A stretch of 64,000 nt of DNA from Methylococcales bacterium (GCA_026399075.1 JAPLRR010000068.1:1-64000); one strand, 5' to 3'; counted from the stretch's first letter, positions 33,874 to 48,360 are shown. The notes: generated by a model from the sequence alone, not told the origin. Made by a program: numbers and translations.

Positions 33874-34007
33874 AAGGATGGGGGCTATTGGGATTGGGAT
33901 TGGGGTTACGGTAGATTCTGCCGTAGTGCTTTAAATGCCGCGCTTACGGCTGATTAATCAGATCAGGGTGCCGCAAGCGTAGTGGCAGGAGTTGTTGCGG
34001 ATTAATC

Positions 34008-34361
34008 TTAACCCGCTTGCTGTTCAGATTCTTTGGGTCGGTCTACCGACCATAATTTTTCCAGTTGGTAAAAGTCGCGGGCTTGGATGGTCATGGCATG
34101 GACGATGACATCGCCCAAATCCAACAACACCCAATCCGAACCTAAATCCCCCTCTATACCCAAAGGCCGGAACCCTTGTTCCTTAACTTTTTCGACAACA
34201 TAATCGCATAAAGCTTTCAGGTGACGGTCGGATGTACCCGTAACAACCACCATATAATCGGTAAAGCTGGTTTTATCCCGCACATCCAATGTTATTATCT
34301 GTTGTCCTTTGCGCTCGTCCAAAACTTCTTGGACGGTTTTCAATAAATCTTCTACTTGCAT
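34008..34361 (-). CDS. rsfS: Ribosome silencing factor RsfS
   Basis: The 117-residue protein carries the RsfS (DUF143) pattern: ITLDVRDKTSFTDYMVVVTGTSDRH and PLGIEGDLGSDWVLLDLGDVIVHAM, ending YQLEKLWSVDRP. It binds L14 and blocks subunit joining when nutrients are short. It follows nadD by 24 nt on the same strand, a common gammaproteobacterial arrangement. Confidence 0.95.
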   Translation of the reverse strand: MQVEDLLKTVQEVLDERKGQQIITLDVRDKTSFTDYMVVVTGTSDRHLKALCDYVVEKVKEQGFRPLGIEGDLGSDWVLLDLGDVIVHAMTIQARDFYQLEKLWSVDRPKESEQQAG

Positions 34362-34385
34362 TAATTTTCCTAGTGTGTGGTGAGA

Positions 34386-35009
34386 TCATTGTCTCTGGTA
34401 AAGCTTATGTTGCCTGATATAGTTGATAACTGAGTCAGGCAATAAAAAACTGGGGTTTTGTTGCTTGGCAATCATGTCCCTGATAGCGGTTGCTGAAATA
34501 TCAAGTTGGGTGATTTGTTGGAAGTATAACTTACCCGCTAGGCTGTGCGCCAATTCAGTTATCGCTTTAGCCTGTCTGGCCGCGAAAAAATCATCATTGC
34601 CGTCATGGGTAAAGTTGGGTCTAGTCAATACCACGATATGGGCGTAATCAAATAGCTGCTGCCATTGGTGCCATGATTTTAAATGCTTGAAGGCATCGGT
34701 GCCTATAAACAATAACAGTGGCTGGCCTTTGTTTGTCTGCCGCAAAGATCGGAGCGTATCCACCATATAGGACGGGCCTGGCCGATCCAATTCGCAGGTA
34801 TCTATAATCAAGCCCAGCTGGTTTTGTATCGCCAATTCCAGCATTTGCAAACGCATTGTAGGGTTTGCCCCGGGTTGATCCCGGTGTGGCGGAATGGCAC
34901 TGGGGATTAAGCGGACTTCAGTAAGCCCAAACAAGGCTTGGGCTTCCAGTGCCGCGCGTAAATGCCCATAATGTATGGGGTCAAATGTGCCGCCAAAAAT
35001 ACCGATCAT
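34386..35009 (-). CDS. nadD: Nicotinate-nucleotide adenylyltransferase
   Basis: A 207-residue nucleotidyltransferase making deamido-NAD. The HxGH motif is GGTFDPIHYGHL, and ISATAIRDMI is the second ATP-binding motif. Length is typical. Its start abuts the proA stop (35009/35010), so proA-nadD-rsfS is one operon. Confidence 0.95.
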   Translation of the reverse strand: MIGIFGGTFDPIHYGHLRAALEAQALFGLTEVRLIPSAIPPHRDQPGANPTMRLQMLELAIQNQLGLIIDTCELDRPGPSYMVDTLRSLRQTNKGQPLLLFIGTDAFKHLKSWHQWQQLFDYAHIVVLTRPNFTHDGNDDFFAARQAKAITELAHSLAGKLYFQQITQLDISATAIRDMIAKQQNPSFLLPDSVINYIRQHKLYQRQ

Positions 35010-36290
35010 TTATTGCCTGATATGGCCGTCACCTAAAACAATGTATTTTAACGATGTCAACCCGGTCAAGCCGACGGGGCCGCGGGCGTGTAGTTTATCC
35101 GTGCTGATGCCAATTTCGGCACCCAAGCCATATTCAAAGCCGTCGGCAAACCGCGTTGAGGCATTGACCATGACTGAGCTGGAGTCAACTTCGCGTAAAA
35201 ACCGTCTGGCCTTGCTGTAATCTTCGGTGACTATGGCTTCGGTATGGCTAGAACTGTATTGGTTGATATGGGCGATGGCCTCATCCAAACCTGCGACAAT
35301 CTTGACCGATAAAATGGGGGCCAGATATTCTGTGTGCCAGTCGGCTTCGGTGGCCCTTATACAGCCAGGAATTAATGTACACGTTTTGCCACAACCGCGT
35401 AATTCAACACCTTTAGCCTGGTAAATGTCCGCCAACAAAGGCAACACCGTGTTGGCAATGCTTTCGGCAACCAGCAAAGTTTCCATGGCATTGCACACGC
35501 CGTAACGGTGGGTTTTGGCATTGTCAGCAATGTTGACTGCTTTGGCTACATCCGCATCGTCATCAATATAAACGTGGCAAATGCCATCCAAATGTTTAAT
35601 GACGGGGATAGTGGCTTCTTGGGTGATGCGTTCTATCAAGCTTTTGCCGCCTCGTGGCACGATGACATCGACGTATTGCTGCATGGTAATCAGCTCACCG
35701 ACTGCCGCCCGGTCTGCGGTGGCAATAATTTGTACCGCTTCCTCCGGTAAACCGGCCGCTGTTAAGCCTACGCTAATGCAGCCGGCTATGGCTTGGTTGG
35801 AATGGATGGATTCAGAGCCGCCACGTAAGATACAGGCATTGCCGGATTTAAGGCACAAGGCCGCCGCATCCACAGTGACATTTGGGCGGGATTCATAAAT
35901 TATCCCGATAACGCCCAAAGGTACACGCATTTGTCCGACTTGTATGCCGCTAGGGCGATAACTTAAACCGCTAATTTCACCAATGGGGTCTGGCAAGGCC
36001 GCGACTTGTTGTAAGCCTGTGATCATTGCTTGGATAGCTTTGGGGCTTAGCGTCAGCCTGTCCAGTGATGCCGCATCCAGACCATTCGCTTTGGCGGTGT
36101 CCAAATCTTTTTGGTTTTCGCTTATCAGTTGCTCTTGGCGGTCAGTTAGCGCCGTGGCAATTTCCAATAAAGCCCGATTTTTTTTGCCCGAATCAGTGCG
36201 GCTTATTTCCCGGCCAGCTAGCCTGGCTTTTTGCCCCAAGTCTTGCATGTATTGTTTAATATCCACAGTCTTCCCATTCGCTGCATTCAT
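35010..36290 (-). CDS. proA: Glutamate-5-semialdehyde dehydrogenase (gamma-glutamyl phosphate reductase)
   Basis: This 426-residue aldehyde-dehydrogenase-fold enzyme reduces glutamyl-5-phosphate for proline synthesis. Key blocks: [16 protein letters not shown], the nucleotide loop with [14 protein letters not shown], and the catalytic cysteine in [15 protein letters not shown]. It is full length and begins the proA-nadD-rsfS operon. proB is not in the window. Confidence 0.96.
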   Translation of the reverse strand: MNAANGKTVDIKQYMQDLGQKARLAGREISRTDSGKKNRALLEIATALTDRQEQLISENQKDLDTAKANGLDAASLDRLTLSPKAIQAMITGLQQVAALPDPIGEISGLSYRPSGIQVGQMRVPLGVIGIIYESRPNVTVDAAALCLKSGNACILRGGSESIHSNQAIAGCISVGLTAAGLPEEAVQIIATADRAAVGELITMQQYVDVIVPRGGKSLIERITQEATIPVIKHLDGICHVYIDDDADVAKAVNIADNAKTHRYGVCNAMETLLVAESIANTVLPLLADIYQAKGVELRGCGKTCTLIPGCIRATEADWHTEYLAPILSVKIVAGLDEAIAHINQYSSSHTEAIVTEDYSKARRFLREVDSSSVMVNASTRFADGFEYGLGAEIGISTDKLHARGPVGLTGLTSLKYIVLGDGHIRQ

Positions 36291-36666
36291 TTAATTTGCT
36301 TATTATATCGGTTAAACACCACCATTAATAGGCTTGTGTAAATCAACTGGCGGATAATAAAAGGCTTTCTGGGTGTTGGCGGTATTACGGGAATTTCTAC
36401 TGGGAAGGGCAAGGTAGGTCACGCCTAACACTTGCTTTGCTTGGTGTGCTTATATCGCGACGCGTGGCTTGTGGCTTACTGTACGCTACCGAAAAGCGCT
36501 GTAAACACAAATGTTAATGCTGTTGGCGATGCCCCGAACAGCCCAATAAGCCAACTGCCCAAATTAGCATTCGGGCAGATGGCATGGACTAGACAAGCTG
36601 GAGCTAGTTTTCCTCAGGTCTTTTTAAGGTCAAACGCCCCAGATTACTTTAGGCCTTAGGACAAGC
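36291..36666. other. Intergenic region, no gene seen
   Basis: This stretch separates the convergent-looking proA start and the lpd stop. A forward 75-codon frame (36432-36659) has no motif and no ribosome binding site. No RNA or repeat is recognised; it should contain the proA promoter. Confidence 0.45.
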
Positions 36667-38112
36667 TCACTTAACCGTGGGCAAGTGCAACGCCCGCTCC
36701 TTAAGGGCCAGGGCGGCATCATGCACGGATTCAGATAGGGTAGGGCGGGCATGTATGGTTCTGGCCAAGTCTTCGCTGCTGGCTGAAAACTCCATGGCCA
36801 ACACCGCTTCGGCGATCAGCTCTGAGGCTTGGCTACCGATAATGTGCACACCTAAAATTTTATCATTGTCAGCGTGGGCAATAATTTTAACCAGCCCTTG
36901 GGTTCTTCCCAGCGCAAAGGCACGGACGGTTGCTGACAAAGGAAATATGCCAACTTTTATCGGCACCCGGGTGGCACGCAATGCCTGTTCGGTTTGTCCT
37001 ACCCAAGCAATTTCAGGCTCCGTGTAGATGACGCTGGGCAAGTTGTCATAGTTGATAGGGTTGTGTAATCCCGCAATGAGTTCGGCAACAAAAACCCCTT
37101 CTTCTATACCTTTGTGGGCCAGCATTGGCCCCAACAAGGTCAAGTCACCGACCGCATAAACGCCGGGCAGGTTAGTGCGGCAATTATCATCGACATAGAC
37201 ATAACCATTTTCATCCAGTAACAAGTCAGCTTCAGGCGCAGCCAGCTCGCCGCTGTTGGGTTTCCGGCCACTAGCAACGATCAGTTTATCAACCCGCAAT
37301 GTGTGGGTGCCTTCTTGGTCCTGATACTCGACGGTGACTTTTTTGTTGCCTTTTTTGGCGGATATAACACGGGCACCCAAACGTAAGTCCATCCCTTGTT
37401 GCTGGAAGACGCGGTAAGCTTCGCCGGAAATTTGTTGGTCCAATAAGGAGAGGAAGTTTTCTTGTGCTTCCAGCAAAATAGTATCGGCACCCAAGCGATG
37501 CCAGATGCTGGCCAATTCAAGGCCGACCACCCCAGCCCCAATAATGGCCAGTTTTTTGGGCACTTCATGAAGGTTTAAAGCGGCGATGGCATCAATAATG
37601 AATTCATTGTCTATTGGCGCACACGGCAGGTTTATCGGGGTTGAGCCAGATGCCAGGATGATATGGTCTGCATCCAAAACAGTCTGGGCGTGGCCCTCAC
37701 CTGACGTGATGGCAACTTGCCGTGCGTTAAGTAACTTAGCTTTTGCCTGGATATGGGCTATTTTGTGGTGGGTAAACAATTCGGCCATTTTGTGGCCTAG
37801 TTCATTGATGATTTTATCTTTGCGGGCAATCATTTGAGGCAAGTCTAATGAAATGGCATCAGCGTGAATACCGTGCTTTGCCGCCTCGTGGTTGAGCTGG
37901 TGGTAAATTTTGGCCGACTCCAGCAAGGTCATGGAAGCAACCCCGCCGGTGTTAAGGTGGGAGCCACCCAAGCGGCTTTGTCCTTGTTTATTGCGCCAAT
38001 CATCAATGCAGGCAGTCTTCAAGCCTAGCTGGGCGCAACGTATGGCACTTGCAAAGCCGGCAGGGCCTGCTCCGATAACGATGACATCATAATGTGAGGG
38101 CTTGTTTGGCAT
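36667..38112 (-). CDS. lpd: Dihydrolipoyl dehydrogenase-like flavoprotein lacking redox cysteines and catalytic histidine
   Basis: The 481-residue protein has the E3 architecture: FAD motif VIGAGPAGFASAI, NAD motif IIGAGVVGLELASIWHRLGA, YAVGDLTLLGPMLAHKG, and a dimerisation domain. However, the active site is altered. The CLNVGC disulfide block is replaced by SHLNTGG (H52 and G57 stand at the two cysteines) and the following IPSK reads VASM. In the C-terminal HxHPTxxE motif the catalytic histidine is R456 (HARPTLSE); E461 is kept. Lipoamide chemistry by the usual thiol mechanism should therefore be impossible. It starts 4 nt after sucB. The cofactor folds look intact, suggesting a pseudoenzyme or an altered flavoprotein rather than random decay. 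Confidence 0.85.
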   Translation of the reverse strand: MPNKPSHYDVIVIGAGPAGFASAIRCAQLGLKTACIDDWRNKQGQSRLGGSHLNTGGVASMTLLESAKIYHQLNHEAAKHGIHADAISLDLPQMIARKDKIINELGHKMAELFTHHKIAHIQAKAKLLNARQVAITSGEGHAQTVLDADHIILASGSTPINLPCAPIDNEFIIDAIAALNLHEVPKKLAIIGAGVVGLELASIWHRLGADTILLEAQENFLSLLDQQISGEAYRVFQQQGMDLRLGARVISAKKGNKKVTVEYQDQEGTHTLRVDKLIVASGRKPNSGELAAPEADLLLDENGYVYVDDNCRTNLPGVYAVGDLTLLGPMLAHKGIEEGVFVAELIAGLHNPINYDNLPSVIYTEPEIAWVGQTEQALRATRVPIKVGIFPLSATVRAFALGRTQGLVKIIAHADNDKILGVHIIGSQASELIAEAVLAMEFSASSEDLARTIHARPTLSESVHDAALALKERALHLPTVK

Positions 38113-38116
38113 AATA

Positions 38117-39367
38117 TTAAATGTTCAGCAGAAGGTGGGCGGGAGCTTCCAAGCATTCTTTAATAGTCACTAAAAATTGTACTGCTTCACGGCCATCAAC
38201 TAAACGATGGTCGTAAGAAAGGGCCAAATACATAATCGGCCTGATGACGATTTGGCCGTTTTCAACCACCGCCCTTTCCTTGATGGCGTGCATACCTAAG
38301 ATGGCACACTGGGGCGGGTTAAGTATGGGTGTGGATAGCATTGAACCGAACACACCGCCGTTGGTAATGGTAAATGTGCCACCTTTTAAATCATCGTAAC
38401 TTAAGGTGCCAGCCCTCGCTTTTTCACCAAAATCGGCAATGCTTTTTTCGATGCCGGCAAAATCAAGTTGGTCAGCATCATGCAGGACAGGAACAATCAG
38501 GCCGCGCGGTGTGCTGACAGCAATCCCCAAGTCATAGTAGCCGTGGTAGATAATATCGTTACCATCAATGGAGGCATTGATGGCCGGGAAATGTTTTAAC
38601 GCCTCAATGGATGCTTTGACGAAAAACGACATAAAACCTAGCTTGACCCCATGCTTTTGGTCGAACCGGGTTTTATATTGGTTGCGAAGATCAATCACGC
38701 TCTGCATGTTCACTTCATTGAAGGTTGTCAACATGGCGGCGTTTTGCTGTGCCTGCAACAGCCGTTCGGCCACTTTTGCCCTTAAGCGGGTCATGGGCAC
38801 ACGTTGTTCAGGACGTAGGCCTGCAGCCGCCACCGTGGTGGTGGCAAGCGGGGGGAGCGCCTGTGCTGGTTGTGGCGCTTTGGCTGGTGCCACATTGGTT
38901 TGTTGTGGCTTTGCTGTGGCCGGTTGTTTGCTAAGGTGATCCAGCACATCGGCTTTGGTAAGCCGGCCACTTTTTCCGGTGCCTTGTATGGACAAAGGGT
39001 CCAAGGTGTTTTCATGGATCAAGCGACGCACTGAAGGGCTTAATGGGATATCGTCATCGTTATGCTCTGGGGTTTTGGCGGGTGGCGTTTTATCGTCTGT
39101 TTCGGTTGGGGCGGATTGGACTGACACTGGCCCAGTCTCCAATAGCGCCAGTTTTTCGCCACTAGTTACGATGGCGCCGTTTTCCCTTAGGATTTGACTG
39201 AGTACGCCCGATTCAGGTGCTGTCACTTCAAGGACTACTTTATCTGTTTCAAGCTCAACTAGGATTTCGTTTTTGTTGACGGTATCGCCAGCTTGTTTAT
39301 GCCATGTAATCAATGTTGCATCAGAAACAGATTCGGGTAGGTTGGGTACTAAGACTTCAATGCTCAT
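38117..39367 (-). CDS. sucB: Dihydrolipoyllysine-residue succinyltransferase (E2 of 2-oxoglutarate dehydrogenase)
   Basis: A 416-residue E2. The N-terminal lipoyl domain has the lipoylation lysine in [10 protein letters not shown]; an Ala/Pro-rich linker carries the peripheral-subunit-binding domain ([15 protein letters not shown] and [14 protein letters not shown]); the C-terminal catalytic core ends in [16 protein letters not shown] with the acyltransferase histidine. All catalytic residues are present. It is 1 nt downstream of sucA and 4 nt upstream of lpd, giving one tightly coupled operon. Confidence 0.96.
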   Translation of the reverse strand: MSIEVLVPNLPESVSDATLITWHKQAGDTVNKNEILVELETDKVVLEVTAPESGVLSQILRENGAIVTSGEKLALLETGPVSVQSAPTETDDKTPPAKTPEHNDDDIPLSPSVRRLIHENTLDPLSIQGTGKSGRLTKADVLDHLSKQPATAKPQQTNVAPAKAPQPAQALPPLATTTVAAAGLRPEQRVPMTRLRAKVAERLLQAQQNAAMLTTFNEVNMQSVIDLRNQYKTRFDQKHGVKLGFMSFFVKASIEALKHFPAINASIDGNDIIYHGYYDLGIAVSTPRGLIVPVLHDADQLDFAGIEKSIADFGEKARAGTLSYDDLKGGTFTITNGGVFGSMLSTPILNPPQCAILGMHAIKERAVVENGQIVIRPIMYLALSYDHRLVDGREAVQFLVTIKECLEAPAHLLLNI

Positions 39368-39368
39368 G

Positions 39369-42197
39369 TTATTTTCCTGAAGGTTTGCCGTATAAGGCCG
39401 ATTGGACGACAGCTTTTTGTTGTTCTATATGGACGTGGAATTTGCCGACAGCCGGCGCGGCTGATGCTTCACGCCCGGCATAAGTAACACTGATGGGGGC
39501 TTGCAAATTATCGGTAAAGTGATGCTTGGAATGATACCACGCACCTTGGTTTTTCGGCTCTTCCTGGCACCAGACAAACTCTTGTAAGTTAGGGTATTTT
39601 GCTATTTCTGCTTTGAACAACACATCCGGGAACGGATAAAGTTGTTCGAGCCGTACTATGGCAACGTGGTTTAGCTTGTCTTGGCGGCGTACTTCCAGCA
39701 AATCATAATAAACTTTACCCGCACATAAAATGAAGCGGGTCACTTTTTTAGCGTTGACCTCATCTTGTTCGCCAATGATCGGTTGAAAGTGGCCCGTGGT
39801 CAAATCTTCCAGTGTCGACACCGCCAGCTTATGGCGCAACAGGCTCTTGGGGCTCATGACAATCAACGGCTTACGGTAAGGTCGTATCAGTTGGCGGCGC
39901 AATAAATGGAAAATTTGTGCGGGCGTGGTGGGGTTGCAAACCTGCATATTATGTTCCGCGCATAACTGCAAGTAGCGTTCAAGCCTGGCGGAAGAATGTT
40001 CCGGACCTTGGCCCTCAAAGCCATGCGGCAGCAGCATGACCAGTCCGCACAAGCGTCCCCATTTGGTTTCACCTGAACTGATAAACTGGTCTATCAGCAC
40101 TTGCGCGCCATTGGCAAAATCGCCAAATTGGGCTTCCCAGACGACCAAGGTGTTTGGCATGGTGGTGCTATAGCCGTATTCGAAACCCAAAACGCCTGCC
40201 TCAGACAACAAGGAGTCAAAAACTTGGGCGCGGCCTTGGACTTTGTCCAAATGCTTGATGGGTGTGTAAGTTTTTTTGCTGAGCTGGTTATGTAATACAG
40301 CGTGGCGGTGCACAAAAGTACCGCGACCAACATCTTGTCCAGTAAGCCGGACATGGTGGTTTTCTAACAAGAGGCTCGCATAGGCGAGGTTTTCAGCAAA
40401 CCCCCAATCCAGGGGCAAAGCACCAGCTGCCATTTTACGGCGGTTATCCATGACTTTGGCTACCCGGGGGTGCAATTCAAAACCTGCTGGCAAGCGTTGC
40501 ATCCGGTCATTACAAAAACGTAGCTGTTCCATGGATATGGCCGTGTTACAGGCGGTGTCCCAACTGTTGTTTAAGTACTGTTGCCATTGGTTGGTATAGG
40601 AATAAGCCGGATTTTCCAATACGGGACGGGAGACCACGCGCCCCGCTTCCAGTAGTTTTTGGTAATCAAGCATCATTGTTGCCGCTTGTTCCTCAGTAAT
40701 GACCCCTTCTTTAATAAGCTGACCAGCATAAAGTTTCCGCGTGGTCGGGTGTTTGCGGATTTTTTTATACATCATGGGTTGGGTCGTTGCCGGTTCGTCG
40801 GCTTCGTTGTGCCCCAAGCGCCGGTAACAGATCAGGTCTATGACCACATCTTTATTAAAGGCCATACGGTAATCAAGGGCGAGCTTGGTAACCAAGATGA
40901 CCGCTTCCGGATCGTCCCCATTGACATGGAAAACGGGTGCCTGGATCATGCTGGCAACATCAGTGCAATAGAGTGTGGAGCGCGCATCTATCGGGTTGCT
41001 GGTGGTGAAGCCAATCTGGTTATTGATGACAATATGCACCGTCCCCCCCGTGTAAAAACCCCGTGTTTGGGACATGTTAAGGGTTTCCATGACGATACCT
41101 TGGCCTGAAAAAGCCGCATCGCCATGAATTAAAACAGGTATTACCGTACTTATACCATCACCTCCGGTACGGTCTTGGCGGGCCTTCACCGAGCCTTCAA
41201 CAACCGGATTAATAATCTCCAAATGGGAGGGGTTAAAGGCCAATGTCAAATGGACAGGGCCTCCGGGTGTTGCGATATCTGAGGAAAACCCCATGTGATA
41301 CTTTACATCACCGGAATTGACACCGGGAGATGGGGTGGAGGTGCCCGCAAATTCATCAAATAGACTGGCGGGGCTTTTGCCCAAAATGTTGATCAGCACA
41401 TTCAAGCGCCCACGATGGGCCATACCGATAACGACTTCTTTGACACCTTTTTCGCCAGACCCTTGAATGAGTTCATCAAGAATGGGGATCAGCGATTCAC
41501 CGCCTTCAAGGGAGAAGCGCTTTTGCCCGACAAACCGATGGTGCAAATGGCTTTCAATACCTTCAGCTGCGGTCAGTAATTTTAACAGCCACTGCTTTTT
41601 TTCCGCATCTGGTGAAACATTGGCTTTAGGGCTTTCGAGACGGTTAATCACCCAGCGCCTAATATGTGTATCCACAATGTGCATAAATTCAGAGCCGATG
41701 CTGCCACAATAAATGCTTTGCAGATTGGCAATAATTTCACGCAATGGCAGACGGTCAACGGTTCCGTAAAGTGCACCGGTATCAAATAAGGTATCCATGT
41801 CCGGTTCAGCAAGTCCGTAATATCCGGGATCCATGTCAGCTGGCGGTGGGGCGGATTTCCCCAGCGGGTTGTTGTTGGCAATTTGATGCCCCCGAACCCG
41901 GTAATGGTTGATTAGCCTTGAAACAGCGGCCTGTTTTTTTACACTTTCTTCGGTAAACCCTTGCAATTGGGCCAGCCTTCCTTGGGATTTTACGGCAAGT
42001 TGTGCAAAACGCTCCACCACCGGGCTGTGCGGGGTTTCGAAAGCAGCCCCATGATGTAAGGTGTTGAATTCTTTTTGCCAGCTAGGGCCGACAGATTCCG
42101 GGTCTTCTAGAAACCGTTCGTATAAGTCTTCAATAAAACTGGCGTTGCTGCCTTGTAAAGAAGAAGAATCTTGAAAAAGTTTAAGCAAGTTGCTCAT
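39369..42197 (-). CDS. sucA: 2-oxoglutarate dehydrogenase E1 component
   Basis: From ATG 42197 the product is 942 residues, the normal size of SucA, with [16 protein letters not shown] matching the usual start; an open upstream extension (to 42224) is not needed. ThDP binding and catalytic blocks include [50 protein letters not shown] and [12 protein letters not shown]. It oxidatively decarboxylates 2-oxoglutarate in the TCA cycle. Its partner E2 follows at once, but the E3-like gene lacks active-site cysteines. Confidence 0.97.
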   Translation of the reverse strand: MSNLLKLFQDSSSLQGSNASFIEDLYERFLEDPESVGPSWQKEFNTLHHGAAFETPHSPVVERFAQLAVKSQGRLAQLQGFTEESVKKQAAVSRLINHYRVRGHQIANNNPLGKSAPPPADMDPGYYGLAEPDMDTLFDTGALYGTVDRLPLREIIANLQSIYCGSIGSEFMHIVDTHIRRWVINRLESPKANVSPDAEKKQWLLKLLTAAEGIESHLHHRFVGQKRFSLEGGESLIPILDELIQGSGEKGVKEVVIGMAHRGRLNVLINILGKSPASLFDEFAGTSTPSPGVNSGDVKYHMGFSSDIATPGGPVHLTLAFNPSHLEIINPVVEGSVKARQDRTGGDGISTVIPVLIHGDAAFSGQGIVMETLNMSQTRGFYTGGTVHIVINNQIGFTTSNPIDARSTLYCTDVASMIQAPVFHVNGDDPEAVILVTKLALDYRMAFNKDVVIDLICYRRLGHNEADEPATTQPMMYKKIRKHPTTRKLYAGQLIKEGVITEEQAATMMLDYQKLLEAGRVVSRPVLENPAYSYTNQWQQYLNNSWDTACNTAISMEQLRFCNDRMQRLPAGFELHPRVAKVMDNRRKMAAGALPLDWGFAENLAYASLLLENHHVRLTGQDVGRGTFVHRHAVLHNQLSKKTYTPIKHLDKVQGRAQVFDSLLSEAGVLGFEYGYSTTMPNTLVVWEAQFGDFANGAQVLIDQFISSGETKWGRLCGLVMLLPHGFEGQGPEHSSARLERYLQLCAEHNMQVCNPTTPAQIFHLLRRQLIRPYRKPLIVMSPKSLLRHKLAVSTLEDLTTGHFQPIIGEQDEVNAKKVTRFILCAGKVYYDLLEVRRQDKLNHVAIVRLEQLYPFPDVLFKAEIAKYPNLQEFVWCQEEPKNQGAWYHSKHHFTDNLQAPISVTYAGREASAAPAVGKFHVHIEQQKAVVQSALYGKPSGK

Positions 42198-42410
42198 TTG
42201 TGGGTATCCAATTTTTCTGTACAAGGTTGTCGTTTATAATAAATCTTGATGTGTGACATTGCCAAGGTTTACTGAGGAAATTAACTGTTTCACTGGGGTG
42301 TCATCGCTGATGGTGGATCATTGGCTGGTAGGATGGCCAGTTGGAAGGGGTGAATAGGCATTAAATTAAATTAATGCCTCTCAGCAAGGTTAAGTGCGGC
42401 AGTTAAAAGC

Positions 42411-42433
42411 AAAAAAGCCCCGTTGCAGGACTT
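42411..42433 (-). terminator. Intrinsic terminator of the CBS-domain gene
   Basis: Read on the minus strand, AAGTCC pairs with GGGCTT (one G-T wobble) around a 7-8 nt loop, followed by a run of six T. It begins about 13 nt after the CBS gene stop codon. Confidence 0.6.
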
Positions 42434-42445
42434 TCTGGATTTTCT

Positions 42446-42922
42446 TCAGGTGTGGCTGATGCCTGCCGCTATCCGTTGCTCCCTTTTTTCACCCGATTTT
42501 TCGATTTTTGAGAACACCCGAAGGATATCTGTGGCTGATATAATGCCAACCAGATGGTTATCCTTGTCAACCACGGGCAAGGCGCCTACCTTATTGTCGG
42601 CCATTATTGCCGCAGCATCGGATGCATAAGTGTCAGCATTTACCGTCAGCACATGCCTACGCATAATGTGCTGCACTTTTTGGGGCACAACATGCAGTTC
42701 CGCGCTGTTTTTGGCGCCAGCTGGCTCAATCACGTTTGAATTGTTTTTTGGGCCTAACGCTTTGTAAAGGTCGCGATCGGAAACAATGGCAATAAGCTTG
42801 CCTTTTTCAACCACGGGTATGTGGCGAATTTTTTCGTAATGGATTAAAAAAAAGACCCTGTCAATCAAGTCGTGCTGTTCAACTGTAAATACCTTAGACT
42901 TCATTAAATCTTCAACACGCAT
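42446..42922 (-). CDS. CBS-domain pair protein
   Basis: A 158-residue protein of two CBS domains: EDLMKSKVFTVEQHDLIDRV ... RHIPVVEKGKLIAIVSDRDLYKA, and MRRHVLTVNADTYASDAAAIM ... GALPVVDKDNHLVGIISATDIL. No additional domain is fused. Such stand-alone pairs bind adenine nucleotides and may regulate neighbours. It lies between sucA and adk, pointing away from adk. The exact partner is unknown. Confidence 0.88.
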   Translation of the reverse strand: MRVEDLMKSKVFTVEQHDLIDRVFFLIHYEKIRHIPVVEKGKLIAIVSDRDLYKALGPKNNSNVIEPAGAKNSAELHVVPQKVQHIMRRHVLTVNADTYASDAAAIMADNKVGALPVVDKDNHLVGIISATDILRVFSKIEKSGEKREQRIAAGISHT

Positions 42923-43067
42923 TATTAATCCCCACTGTTTGTAATAGATAGATTAAGAATAGGGAAATAATCGCATTTTTACAAGAGATTAAATATGTTG
43001 TGTTATAAAATAAGCCATCAAGCTTTTATTTTAGTGGGAAGCTTGGCAGTTTTTTTATTTTTATTAA

Positions 43068-43763
<696 letters not shown>

Positions 43764-44565
43764 GCGGTGGCCGATTTTTAGTTGTTAAGCACGGCTATTT
43801 TTACTTTAGGCCTGTTGCCAGAATACACGGGGGAAACATCTTACTTAAGCTTTTAGTATCCGTTGTATCGATGTTGTCTAAAGCGCTTTTATAGTCAGGG
43901 ACGAAGGCCCTTCGCGTGCCCCATGTTGTAATTGCCAACCAATGTTAAAAAACTTTTTCCATGTAACTATTCACACCTGCTTTAGGACAGGCTAAAATCC
44001 AACCCTAGAAGTAAGGTGTTTTTTTGGAAGCATCCTTAATCAGTTTACGGAAAGTATCATCAACCAAGCAGCAATAACCCCATGGTTTTTTATGGGTTTG
44101 TTTAAGAACGGGAACATGCCAATCTAGCTTACAAATCTCTGGAACTTTACGGAAGCGAAGCTTCCATCACCAGGTTGTTTAAGTTGTACCCACTACATAT
44201 CGGCTTTTTAAGCTGAAGTAGATTGTGGGTGCAGCTTAAGCCTTTAACTGCTTTAGGTAAAGGTTATCCCGTTTAAAATTAAGTACTGCCTAACGTTTCT
44301 TCGATGGTCTTGTAATGAGTAGTTGCTATAATGCCTTTACTTGGTGTTACTGCAAACAGTCAGTTTAAGCCAAAGGATAACGTATTTTATCATCCACTAT
44401 TTTGTTAGAAACTGAGATGATGCGCTATACTCTATCTCTAACAAGGTTAAAGAAGTGAATTTATGCGTTAGGTGCATTTCATGCGGCTACTATTTATTCA
44501 TGGCGATAGACGGGCGTAATTGTAAGTAATCCAGTTGTATTTGTGGTAACAGAGGGTGTTCATAA
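43764..44565. other. Long intergenic region with a minus-strand coding-like remnant
   Basis: Eight hundred bp without a complete gene between adk and asd. The minus strand has an open stretch at 44005-44166 listed separately. A ribosome binding site AGAGGG precedes asd. No RNA motif or transposon end was recognised. Confidence 0.5.
44005..44166 (-). pseudogene. Possible 53-codon remnant of an unknown protein
   Basis: The minus-strand frame reads like protein (KVPEICKLDWHVPVL, KKPWGYCCLVDDTFRKL, ASKKTPYF) and ends in TAG, but it lacks a start codon and is preceded by an in-frame stop. I do not recognise the family. It may be a decayed accessory gene in an otherwise empty intergenic space. Confidence 0.25.
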
Positions 44566-45588
44566 ATGAGTAAAGTTTATAACGTTGCTGTAGTAGGTGC
44601 GACGGGTGCTGTTGGGGAGGCGATGTTATCCATTTTGGAAGAGCGCCAGTTTCCCGTGGGAGAGGTTTACGCTTTGGCAAGTAGCAATTCGGTTGGCAAG
44701 CGAATTTCCTTTCGGGGTGGAACGTTAAAGGTGGAAGATTTAGCCAGCTTCGATTTTTCAAAAGCGCAAATTGGTTTGTTTTCGCCTGGTGCCGCTGTTT
44801 CAGAAATTTACGCCCCTAAAGCTGCGGCGGCAGGTTGCATTGTTATTGATAATACTTCACAGTTCCGCTACGAGGCAGACATACCGCTGGTTGTTCCGGA
44901 AGTAAATCCAGAGAAAATTGCCGATTATAAAAATCGCGGCATTATAGCCAATCCCAATTGCTCGACCATTCAAATGTTAGTGGCCTTAAAACCCATTTAT
45001 GATGCGGTGGGCATTACCAGAATTAATGTATGCACTTATCAGGCGGTTTCCGGCACAGGGAAGGAAGCCATAGAGGAATTGGGCAGACAAACAGCTAGCA
45101 TCCTTAATATGCAGCCCATTACTGCAACAGTCTACCCCAAGCAAATAGCCTTTAATGTGTTGCCCCAAATTGATGTTTTTATGGATAATGGCTACACGAA
45201 AGAGGAAATGAAGATGGTTTGGGAAACCCAGAAAATTCTGGATGATGCCGAGATTAAGGTAAATGCCACCGCAGTTCGTGTTCCAGTGTTTTACGGCCAT
45301 TCTGAAGCAGTGCATATTGAAACACGGGACAAGATCAGTGCAGAAGCCGTTAAGGCATTGCTGGAAAATGCCCCTGGGGTAACCGTTTTGGACGAGCGAA
45401 AAAACGGCGGTTACCCTACGGCAGTAACGGAGTCATCTGGGAATGACAATGTTTTTGTAGGACGCATAAGAGAAGATATATCGCATCCGTTGGGTATTGA
45501 TTTATGGGTGGTCGGGGATAATGTCCGTAAAGGTGCTGCCTTAAACAGTGTGCAAATAGCAGAACTGCTGGTAAAAAATTACATCTAA
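44566..45588 (+). CDS. asd: Aspartate-semialdehyde dehydrogenase
   Basis: A 340-residue enzyme of lysine, threonine and methionine synthesis. Visible: NADP-binding VVGATGAVGEAMLSILEERQFP, the active-site cysteine in NPNCSTIQM, and a C-terminal VGRIREDISHPLGIDLWVVGDN. ATG 44566 is preceded by AGAGGG (44551-44556). It is upstream of fimV, an order conserved in gammaproteobacteria such as Pseudomonas. Confidence 0.97.
   Translation: MSKVYNVAVVGATGAVGEAMLSILEERQFPVGEVYALASSNSVGKRISFRGGTLKVEDLASFDFSKAQIGLFSPGAAVSEIYAPKAAAAGCIVIDNTSQFRYEADIPLVVPEVNPEKIADYKNRGIIANPNCSTIQMLVALKPIYDAVGITRINVCTYQAVSGTGKEAIEELGRQTASILNMQPITATVYPKQIAFNVLPQIDVFMDNGYTKEEMKMVWETQKILDDAEIKVNATAVRVPVFYGHSEAVHIETRDKISAEAVKALLENAPGVTVLDERKNGGYPTAVTESSGNDNVFVGRIREDISHPLGIDLWVVGDNVRKGAALNSVQIAELLVKNYI

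Positions 45589-48360
<2,772 letters not shown>

Noticed and set aside
36432..36659. 75-codon forward frame between proA and lpd
   Set aside because: No ribosome binding site, motif or protein-like composition; likely chance.
36667..38112. The lpd-like gene being the Si-specific transhydrogenase SthA
   Set aside because: The operon position after sucB, the HARPTLSE end and overall E3-like blocks fit Lpd better; SthA keeps a cysteine in its redox block and has a different C-terminal motif.
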